Below, in pieces: positions 1-6,923 of a DNA stretch of 22,085 nt. Below the pieces are notes generated by a model that was given only the letters and a program-made list of their open reading frames with translations, was not told the origin of the DNA and did not search any database. The DNA is taken from assembly GCA_900128565.1 (NCBI GenBank), contig LT636021.1, positions 1 through 22,085 of the forward strand. The letters run 5' to 3'. Position numbers and translations under genes: made by a program. The stretch's first letter is position 1. Every line of letters starts with the position of its first letter. This DNA comes from Stramenopiles sp. TOSAG23-6 (lineage: Eukaryota; Sar).

Positions 1-1563
1 TGAGAATGTTTCATGTATGTTTTATTTTTTTTCAAATTCGATTTTTTTTCGTACTAAATTTTGTACCTAACGAATTTAGTTTTTTTTTTTTGAAATATTT
101 TTCCAAAATACATGTAGATCTGAAATAGATTTTGGAAATCGTTTGTCTAAATTGACTGAAGAAAATTCTACTGTTGAAAGTTCACATATATGTCGTAGTA
201 TATTTTGTGTTCGTTTAGGTTGGATGTATGTTTTCAGAATCAATTTTAAATTTATTTATTTTTCGTACGAAATTTTGTACGTAACAAAACAATTTACTAA
301 AAAAAAATATTTTTCCAAAATACATGTGTGGTAATGTATGTTATGGGGGTAGTGGACTTGATACGACTCGCGTGTCTACTCTTGATACAAATACAAGTCA
401 TGATGTTTTTTCATCTATAGTTACAGAAAAAAGTAGTGATATACATAATAAAGGATTGTTTGTGAGGAATGGTATTGATGAGACACCAGATAAATTTTTC
501 ACCTGTGAGCAAGTTTTAGGAAATATAGATATATCAACTAAACAAAAATACAACTGTGGGTGTAATGTGCAACATTTTATCAATAATCTAGTTATATTAC
601 GACATCGACCTCGAATATTAGAATTAAGCCCTGGGGGCAGTGGATCATCTCTTGTGTTCTCCGTGCTTAGTCGAGTTTTTCCATTGATTGGACATCGGTG
701 CCCTTCTACGAATAACAAGAACAAATCTACAAATCAATCAAAAGATAGAGAGGAAGAGTGCAAACTTCAAGGTCAACTATATCGTTTTTCATACGACATT
801 TCGTACCTAACGAATGTTTTTTTAAATATTTTTTCACAGTACATTTACATCTAGAGAAACATATGTAATTTCTGCTGTAAGAAATCCTTTTGATTTATTA
901 GCAAGACGAAAAAGACAACAAATTCAAAATCTGTTTGGTACGGAATTTAGTATGGATTCAATTTCAAATTTGCAAAGTGCCACCCCTATCTCTTCTTACA
1001 AGACTTTGCAAAAGTCAATTTTCAGACAAATTGCTGAAATGAAACGGCATATTGAAAGTTTATTTTGTATCTTGGATATGCATGCTGCAGGTGATCTCCC
1101 AAGACATTTGATTCTTAGATATGAATTATTTGCTGGAAAAAAACCAAAAGGTGTAGATGAAAACACGAAATCATTTTCAAACAAAACATTTCAAAATGAA
1201 AAATGGGAATATCTTTTTGATGAGATTGAAAAGTTTTTTGCACCATCAGTTATTATTACTACACAAGAACGCCTTAAAATATCGACTGAATTTGATATGA
1301 ATAAAATCATGTCAAATAAAAGGAAGCAAAAGCTGGGGCACATACCTGTTGGACATAGTACTGGAGATGGTACATCACAATTTCGATTAGTTTTGTCAAA
1401 TGAAGATATCGCTTTGGTTTGCAGAGAATTTGGAGAATATATTCGTCGATTCAAGTTTTCTGATTTAATTCAATGTGAAAAATATATTGATGAATACTTT
1501 GAGGTGGATGAAAGACTGCCAATGATACCTGCAGCAGATGATATGTATTGTGGTATTATATAA
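1..1563 (+). CDS. sulfotransferase-like protein, 5' partial, three family introns
   Basis: The 3' part of a gene whose start lies left of the window. The best exon model is 2-12, 112-223, 324-778 and 843-1563, an open product of 432 residues ending at TAA 1561-1563. The call rests on sulfotransferase signatures. These are a glycine/serine-rich loop (LSPGGSGSSL) near the expected 5'-phosphosulfate loop, TYVISAVRNPFDLLA like the PAPS 3'-phosphate motif (VRNPxD), LRYELFAG like the LRYEDL segment, and a C-terminal HSTGDGTSQFRLVLSNEDI followed by CREFGEYIRRF, which resembles the family's 'GdG..W...Lt.ed...i...fgeyl' end. Sulfotransferases move sulfate from PAPS to a hydroxyl or amine, usually in the Golgi or cytosol; the substrate cannot be told. 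The P-loop is atypical, so activity is uncertain. The last codons and stop are duplicated just downstream. Confidence 0.6.
13..111 (+). other. family intron 1 (non-GT-AG, direct-repeat bounded)
   Basis: A 99-nt element between direct repeats ATGT (13-16 and 112-115). It starts ATGTATGTTTT, carries GTACTAAATTTTGTAC then CTAACGAA, and ends TTTTTCCAAAATAC. Removing it joins TC to ATGT, giving an open frame (ENVSCRSEID). Left in, the frame is broken. A GT-AG alternative (GTATGT at 15, AG at 127-128) is also in frame, so the exact ends are inferred. That an intron lies here is well supported by the four related copies in this window. Confidence 0.7.
224..323 (+). other. family intron 2 (non-GT-AG, direct-repeat bounded)
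   Basis: A 100-nt element between direct repeats ATGT (224-227 and 324-327). It opens ATGTATGTTTTC, contains GTACGAAATTTTGTAC followed by GTAAC in place of CTAAC, and ends TTTTTCCAAAATAC like intron 1. Splicing joins Gly-Trp to Met-Cys-Gly with the codon phase kept (phase 0). A GT-AG alternative ends at AG 351-352 and is also in frame, but it runs well past the conserved 3' block. Confidence 0.7.
779..842 (+). other. family intron 3 (short copy, AT...AC ends)
   Basis: The shortest copy, 64 nt. It opens ATATCGTTTTTC, has the core as CATACGACATTTCGTAC then CTAACGAA, and ends TTTTTTCACAGTAC. The flanking direct repeat is only AT. Splicing CT to ATTTACATC restores one frame (GQLFTSRETYVISAVRNP), which runs straight into the sulfotransferase VRNP motif. 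CACAG at 835-839 looks like an ordinary 3' splice site, but the nearest GT donor (772) is in the wrong phase for it. GT 772 with AG 855-856 would be in frame. The 5' end resembles a U12-type AT-AC donor (ATATCC), but the other copies do not. Confidence 0.65.
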
Positions 1564-1630
1564 ATTCATCTTTTATTTTCTTAGATATTTGTGGTATTAT
1601 ATAAATTCATCTTTTATTTTCTTTAGTTCA
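1549..1630 (+). repeat. 41-bp tandem duplication over the gene 3' end
   Basis: TGTGGTATTATATAAATTCA and the following T-rich stretch occur at 1549 and again at 1590, almost identical. The first copy holds the last codons and stop of the sulfotransferase-like gene. The second is a non-coding echo. Confidence 0.9.
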
Positions 1631-1942
1631 AATTTGTATTTTATAAATTTCGAAATTGTGGATTGCCATTGCAATTTGCAATGATTTGCAATGGCTGCCG
1701 CCGCTGCCGCGATTGCGGATTTCAGATTGCCGATTTAGATTTAGATTACATTGCTGCGTTATTTATTTTTTATGAAAAAAAAATTGCAAAAAAATTATCG
1801 GTTATTTTTTTTCAAGCAAAAACAAAAACGCTCCTCCCTCTTCAGTAAAAGATAACGACTCCTCCACGATAAGTGTATTTATTGTGTACGATAGCTAAAT
1901 ATTGCTTGACCCATATTCAGCAGTGAAAACACGGAGAGGATC
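1564..1942. other. intergenic region upstream of WDR92
   Basis: No credible gene. It holds the second copy of the 41-bp repeat, a perfect inverted repeat GCCATTGCAA / TTGCAATGGC (1665-1674 and 1686-1695, 11-nt loop), a small GC-rich patch (about 1692-1725) in AT-rich surroundings, and homopolymer A/T runs. It must contain the 3' end of gene 1 and the promoter of WDR92; I recognise no defined promoter element. Confidence 0.5.
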
Positions 1943-3013
1943 ATGGATTCAACGGATGCACCGCAAATAATTGAGCATATTAAAAAGTCTCTGACTTGTA
2001 CCCCGTTCGCTGTGCGTTGGATTCCATGCTCCGCCAGGTTCGTATTACTTGGTCAATATCCGCGTGCTACTGGTTGTATGCAAATATTTGAGTTGAGTCA
2101 AGGCGAACTAAAGATGGTCAGTGAAAGTGAAACAAAGCACGGTTTCAAATGTGGTACTTTTGGAGCTTCTACACTGGAAGAACGACACTTAGCAACGGGT
2201 GATTACGGTGGTTTTCTACGAATTTGGGATGTGGAACGTCCAAAAGTTCCAATTTATTCGGTGAAAGCCCATAAAAGTATAATAAATGTAGTTGATGGTT
2301 GTGGTGGTGTCAATATAGGTTATGGTGCTCCTGAAATTGTCACCGGAGGACGTGATGGATGCGTTCGTGTTTGGGATCCTCGTGTTGAAACCGCGGTAAT
2401 TTCCTTAGAGCCAAATGAAGGTAGAGAGAGCCGAGATTGTTGGGCTGCATGTTTTGGCAACAGTTATAGTGATAATGAACGGTCCGTTTGTGCTGGATTT
2501 GATAATGGTGATGTAAAACTTTTTGATTTGAGAACATCAAAAGTATCTTGGGAAACAAATGTCGGTAATGGTGTTGTAAATTTGGAATTTGACCGTAAAG
2601 ATATCGAAATGAATAAACTTTGTGTGACATCATTAGAGAGTAAGTTTCGTATTTATGATATGCGAACTCGGCATGAAACAAAGGGGTATTCCTTCCTAGC
2701 AGAAAAGGCGCATAAATCGACAGTATGGTTAGCAAAGCATTTACCACAAAACCGTGATGTTTTTGTGACAGCAGGTGGAAATGGGGGTCTAAATTTATAT
2801 AGTTATCATTACCCATCACAAAGAACACGAAAAGATGCAGAAGGTCATTTGCTTGGTGTGCCGGGCACTGTTGAACTATTGAATGCTAGAGTAATTGGAA
2901 CTCAACCTATAGTTAGTTTTGATTGGTCTCCAGACAAGGAAGGCTTAAGTGTTTGTGCTTGTCTAGATCAAACATTNAGAGTATTTATAGTTACAAAACT
3001 GCATAAATATTAA
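1943..3013 (+). CDS. WDR92: WDR92 / DNAAF10 WD40 dynein-assembly factor
   Basis: Intronless, 356 residues, the usual length for this family. The protein follows metazoan WDR92 (Monad, DNAAF10) nearly end to end. Family blocks visible include PQIIEHI at the N-terminus, KCGTFGAS, LATGDYGGFLRIWDVE, GAPEIVTGGRDGCVRVWDPR, RDCWAACFGN, VCAGFDNGDVKLFDLR, LEFDRKDIEMNKL, EKAHKSTVW, LPQNRDVFVTAGG, and a C-terminal DWSPDKEGL...IVTKLHK. In animals and algae WDR92 works with the R2TP/prefoldin-like co-chaperone to preassemble axonemal dynein arms in the cytoplasm, so the organism very likely builds motile flagella. One ambiguous base (N at 2977) falls near the end but does not break the frame. The last 58 bp are echoed downstream. 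Confidence 0.95.
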   Translation: MDSTDAPQIIEHIKKSLTCTPFAVRWIPCSARFVLLGQYPRATGCMQIFELSQGELKMVSESETKHGFKCGTFGASTLEERHLATGDYGGFLRIWDVERPKVPIYSVKAHKSIINVVDGCGGVNIGYGAPEIVTGGRDGCVRVWDPRVETAVISLEPNEGRESRDCWAACFGNSYSDNERSVCAGFDNGDVKLFDLRTSKVSWETNVGNGVVNLEFDRKDIEMNKLCVTSLESKFRIYDMRTRHETKGYSFLAEKAHKSTVWLAKHLPQNRDVFVTAGGNGGLNLYSYHYPSQRTRKDAEGHLLGVPGTVELLNARVIGTQPIVSFDWSPDKEGLSVCACLDQTXRVFIVTKLHKY

Positions 3014-3082
3014 ACATATATTGTTTGTGCTTCGTGTCTAGATCACTAAGAGTATTTATTGTTACAAAACTGCATATAAATA
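2951..3082 (+). repeat. imperfect 72-bp-period duplication of the WDR92 3' end
   Basis: GTTTGTGCTT...TCTAGATCA...AGAGTATTTAT.GTTACAAAACTGCATA occurs at 2951-3009 inside the gene and at 3023-3082 after the stop, with a few indels. The second copy has lost its frame and is a decayed echo of the last 19 codons. Confidence 0.85.
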
Positions 3083-3634
3083 GAAAAGATTTTTCAGTAA
3101 TTTTTCATATAAATAGAAAAGATTTTTCAGTAATTTTTCATATGTACCAAATATCTTTCCAAATTGAAACAATAAATTTGACATCCTTAGAATATTTGTG
3201 CAAAATAAATAATCTGATGTATTGCTAATCGATTCTGATGCCAATCTTCTTGGCAATTTCAGATTATGACAAAAAATGATCATTGAAATATAAGAAGAAT
3301 GCCAAGTCAAAATATAATAAAACATGAAAAGTTCTAATTTGTGCAATAGAAATTTTAGTGTGTACTACTTTGCTGAATTTTCATGGGAAAATGCATCAAT
3401 CCCACCACACTATGAAAAATTAGTCGCAATGATATTTTTACCATAAGAAAACAGAAAAGCTGGATAAATTGATGTAGAGAAAAATTCCAAATTCTTTGAC
3501 CAAATAAAAATTTTATTCATTAGAGCTTTGTATATATAAACATGCTGAGAATACCTCCAACAAACCAAATTGGTATCATATGCAAAGTTCTGTATTCACT
3601 ACAAAATACAAATGTAAATACAGATTTTTGTTGT
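3014..3634. other. convergent intergenic region
   Basis: About 620 bases between the 3' ends of WDR92 (+) and TCTP (-), the longest gene-free stretch here. The left third is taken up by the two duplications described separately. The rest is AT-rich, with several AATAAA-like stretches (for example near 3170 and 3500) that could serve as poly(A) signals. I see no ORF with protein-like composition and no RNA gene. Confidence 0.5.
3073..3138 (+). repeat. 33-bp tandem repeat, two identical copies
   Basis: CATATAAATAGAAAAGATTT plus 13 more bases occurs at 3073 and 3106 without change. It directly abuts the decayed WDR92 copy and lies in non-coding DNA. Confidence 0.9.
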
Positions 3635-4216
3635 TTATACGTTTTCTCCTTTCATCCCTGGAGTAAAGTAGTAGAGTTGAGGTGCATAAGGAGCTACATC
3701 TTGGTACTTGCACGCAATGAGCATGCATTTACCTTCGAGAGCGTCGGCTACGTCAGTAGCAAAGAACTCGAAATCAGCAAAATTTTCAGCAATAAATTGG
3801 CCAAAATGTCCAGCATCCTTGGTAATGTAATCTTTGAGAAATGACTTAACTTTCTTCTTTTCTGGGCCCTTTGGAAGCTTATCGAGGACAGCCTTGAGGT
3901 ACTTCATCTGGATCTTCTTCCAAGTAGATGCCTTCTTCAGTCCCTGAACTTGTTGCAAATTATATTGGTTAATAACATCAACGTGTTGAACACATTGAGT
4001 CTTATCTTCCTTATCATCGTATTGTTCATCAGAAAGACGTTCAGTATTTTCATTATCATACCAATACTTGCTTCCGACTGATTTCGTAACTAACTTACCG
4101 AAATCCTTTTCTGGTTCTTGAGAATCAGCGAGATCGACGAACCAAGTTTTCCCTGTGTCGACGATACCATCAGATATGAGTTCCTCTCCAGATACCAAAT
4201 CCTTGTAAACCTTCAT
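3635..4216 (-). CDS. TCTP: translationally controlled tumour protein (TCTP)
   Basis: 193 residues starting MKVYKDLVSGEELISDG, the standard TCTP opening (M-x-V/I-Y-K/R-D). This fixes the start at the CAT of 4214-4216, although the frame stays open upstream. Further family blocks are a long helical hairpin (KKIQMKYLKAVLDKLPKG...KSFLKDYI) and a C-terminal half ending KYQDVAPYAPQLYYFTPGMK. TCTP is an abundant, conserved Mss4-fold cytosolic protein linked to growth, translation elongation and stress response. It is somewhat longer than the usual ~170 residues, with extra charged residues before the helices. It is divergent from the bZIP gene, with 298 bases between start codons. Confidence 0.93.
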   Translation of the reverse strand: MKVYKDLVSGEELISDGIVDTGKTWFVDLADSQEPEKDFGKLVTKSVGSKYWYDNENTERLSDEQYDDKEDKTQCVQHVDVINQYNLQQVQGLKKASTWKKIQMKYLKAVLDKLPKGPEKKKVKSFLKDYITKDAGHFGQFIAENFADFEFFATDVADALEGKCMLIACKYQDVAPYAPQLYYFTPGMKGENV

Positions 4217-4514
4217 TCTCCAAAGCGTATCGATAAAGTGAATAAGCGAATTCTTCTTGTGAACAACACAAACAACAAACACGACAAACGAGAACAAACA
4301 CAAACACACACGAGGCCAACTGTAAACAGTCATGAATTCATTCGTGGATGGCTGAGCTGAATTCATGTGATACCCGGTACCCGAATTTTTCGATCTCGGA
4401 GAAAATTTTCATCAGTTTGCGTATCGTCGTCGTCCCTCCAGAGAGACTTCTCGAAGAATTCCACAAAAGAAACAATAATTGATTTCGTTCTGTAGCTTAA
4501 GCATTCATTGTTTC
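4217..4514. promoter_or_regulatory. bidirectional promoter region, TCTP / bZIP
   Basis: The 298 bases between two divergent start codons must hold both promoters. It contains TACCCGGTACC at 4371-4381, an 11-mer also found 129 bp upstream of the USP start, and two palindromic TGAATTCA blocks (about 4333 and 4359). No TATA box stands out. Confidence 0.5.
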
Positions 4515-6791
4515 ATGGATGACATTCTAAATACAGAGTTTCTTGACTTTTTCGATGCTTCCGAAGATGATTACGATCATTTGTGGGGTAATGGTCACAG
4601 TCTAGGTACCATTGAAAATTCAGCTGATACCTCTATTGGGAAATCGTCGATTCTATCAGATACAATTCCGTTTCCCATAAAGATAGAAGGAAATTCCCTT
4701 GAAAGAACTGGCATTCGTGAGGTTTCCACTTTAAGTGTTCAAACTCGAGGTCGAAGTTTATCAGTTTCATCGTGGTTAAATTGTAATTTTACTACACCAG
4801 AGGCAGATTCGTTCCAACGTGGTGTGTCAACGGATAGTACCATCCAACTTGACGAAAACTTCTTGGATACTGCAGTCGATTCTTTGACTACAAAAGATAA
4901 TAAAAAAGATGCGGTAAATGATTTCGTGAATATAAGTTCTCCCATCAGAGTCGAAAAAGGCAACCCAAAAGAAGCAAAACGAGCTAAAATTTCTCCTGAA
5001 AAAAACACCTTTCAGGACAAAATGGCGGAGGACACAATGTTACTACCTTCGTCATCTCTAACTGAAACAAATTTATCAAAGGAAAAGTGTATAAATTTTT
5101 CCACTTTTCTGCCGAATTATATTCCAGCACCTCAGCCAATTCCAAAGGAAAATTATTCAACCAAAAAGAAAAGAAGAGGAAAGTTAGATCTGGCCGAGGC
5201 ACGTAATTTACCTGCATATGCCGCAGCTGTTGCAGCTGCTTCGAATGAAGGTGTTTCTGAGGGAGTACAAAAAATTCTAGATGAAATCAAGTTAATGGAG
5301 GCTTCAACTTCAAATCTTACTGTTGAACAAAAGAAACGTCGAAGATTATTGCGTAATCGCGCGTCAGCTCAGTTGCATCGCGAACGGAAAAAAAACCAAG
5401 TTGCTTCTCTTGGTGCAGAAATTGATGATTTACATGCAAAGCTTGTTGCCGAGAGGAAAATAACTAATCTACTCCGTGCTGAGTGCTCTCGATTAGGAAC
5501 TCATTTGGATAAAAAAGTCTCTGAAGTGGCACGTTTAAAGGAAAAGGTTACTTTGCTTGGTGGTACGACGTCATCTGTTTTACACACTTCACCTCCTTCT
5601 CCGAAGCCTTTACAAGCTTTGCCTCCAATGGTTGAAATCACAGACAGCTCTGGTAGCAGTAGTGATAGTGATTACTCCTCTTTGAAAAAATCTCAAAGTG
5701 GCGGGGAGCTGTATACTTGTTTATCTCCTAAAAATCCTTCTAGATGCCTCGGTGATTGGTTTCAACGTGAGGATTATCAGTCAGTTGATAATAGTAATGA
5801 TTTAAATAAGATGCCGCGACAGAAATATCGCGGTACAAAGAGAAAAAGCACAGCTATGATGGCAATGGTTTTTTCATTGGGTCTCATTGCAGTTCCTTAT
5901 ATAGGCAGTACGTATGGATTAGTAGGTAATACGTCTAATCAACAACTAAATACGAGTGACATTTGGAGTACTGAGTATCGAAGAGGAGGTGGTAGAATAT
6001 TAATGTCAATTGATAAGCACAATAATCTTACAGATAGTACTGAAAGTTTGTATATAGATGATAGCTTGGAACTTACTGTAACGGACGATCAAGGTACTTA
6101 TGGTAGCAATTATGTGTCAAGTGAATCTCTACAGTATAATAAATTATCACCAAGTAAACGTATCCGCGGCGCATTAGTCAACCAAAATAGTTATCTGAAT
6201 CACACATCCCCATTTGATGATGTAACTAACATTACTGAGAAAAAGCATAGATACGATTTGGTTTCTCAATACCTTACGCAGCACCACATTTCCCGACCAA
6301 TTGAAAATTCCGATGTTCGCACAGATTCTGTTGCGAATAGTTCATTACTTTTTTGTGATGCTTCTCCTGATCTTATATCTGCAGAAGCTTTATCGTATGC
6401 GTATATGCGTGGTCGGCAAGATATGAAGAAAGAAAGCGAAAAGAGAGCAACTGGAGATGGTGTTGTGATTGAACTTCCTTGGTATGCTATCAGTAATGTG
6501 GATATTGGTGATCGTATAAGTAGCAGTACTGCTGAAGGAAATGTGGATGATATGGACAAGCGAGCTGTTGTATACTCTCCACCAAAGGCATCAATGTCTA
6601 CAGAACAACAACATGATACGTTTATTAAGGTAAATGAGGGAACGTACAAGGGTTCAAAACCTTCGCTACACCTATTAGTGCCAACTAAACAAGTAAAATG
6701 GGGAAACTGGGCATTCAGTGATGTAAATACATATGATAATTATATGGAAATTGGTTGTACTATCGATAAGATTCGACCTATCAAATTATAA
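4515..6791 (+). CDS. membrane-anchored bZIP transcription factor (ATF6-like layout)
   Basis: 758 residues from the first ATG (4515). The N-terminal ~265 residues are acidic and Ser/Thr-rich, like an activation domain. A bZIP basic region follows at about 271-300 (KKRRRLLRNRASAQLHRERK, with N-x7-R inside NRASAQLHR). A leucine-zipper-like coiled coil runs to about residue 348. A single hydrophobic segment lies at about 445-470 (MMAMVFSLGLIAVPYIG) and is preceded by basic residues. The remaining ~290 residues would be lumenal. This order matches ER-tethered bZIP factors (ATF6, CREB3, plant bZIP17/28), which are cut in the Golgi and sent to the nucleus on stress. RxLx/RxxL sequences such as RILM and RGAL lie after the membrane segment as possible S1P sites, but that is inference. 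The lumenal part has no recognised domain. Confidence 0.85.
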   Translation: MDDILNTEFLDFFDASEDDYDHLWGNGHSLGTIENSADTSIGKSSILSDTIPFPIKIEGNSLERTGIREVSTLSVQTRGRSLSVSSWLNCNFTTPEADSFQRGVSTDSTIQLDENFLDTAVDSLTTKDNKKDAVNDFVNISSPIRVEKGNPKEAKRAKISPEKNTFQDKMAEDTMLLPSSSLTETNLSKEKCINFSTFLPNYIPAPQPIPKENYSTKKKRRGKLDLAEARNLPAYAAAVAAASNEGVSEGVQKILDEIKLMEASTSNLTVEQKKRRRLLRNRASAQLHRERKKNQVASLGAEIDDLHAKLVAERKITNLLRAECSRLGTHLDKKVSEVARLKEKVTLLGGTTSSVLHTSPPSPKPLQALPPMVEITDSSGSSSDSDYSSLKKSQSGGELYTCLSPKNPSRCLGDWFQREDYQSVDNSNDLNKMPRQKYRGTKRKSTAMMAMVFSLGLIAVPYIGSTYGLVGNTSNQQLNTSDIWSTEYRRGGGRILMSIDKHNNLTDSTESLYIDDSLELTVTDDQGTYGSNYVSSESLQYNKLSPSKRIRGALVNQNSYLNHTSPFDDVTNITEKKHRYDLVSQYLTQHHISRPIENSDVRTDSVANSSLLFCDASPDLISAEALSYAYMRGRQDMKKESEKRATGDGVVIELPWYAISNVDIGDRISSSTAEGNVDDMDKRAVVYSPPKASMSTEQQHDTFIKVNEGTYKGSKPSLHLLVPTKQVKWGNWAFSDVNTYDNYMEIGCTIDKIRPIKL

Positions 6792-6923
6792 TTTTAAAAA
6801 TCATGTAGATGCTAGTTGGTGTAATTATTCAAAGATGTTGGTTGGTGTACAAATTTATAATAATAAAAAATCAAAAATAATTTATATCATATTTTTTTCT
6901 GATCCTTATATTTTTGTTATATG

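Noticed and set aside
2340-2828. Long antisense ORF under WDR92
   Set aside because: His/Leu-rich antisense shadow of a strongly conserved gene; no protein-like signature.
3542-3844. Plus-strand ORF overlapping the TCTP 3' end
   Set aside because: Mostly antisense of TCTP; no recognisable protein.
4217-4366. Extended N-terminus of TCTP with a hydrophobic stretch resembling a signal peptide
   Set aside because: TCTP starts with the conserved MKVYKD at 4216; the upstream open frame is 5' leader.
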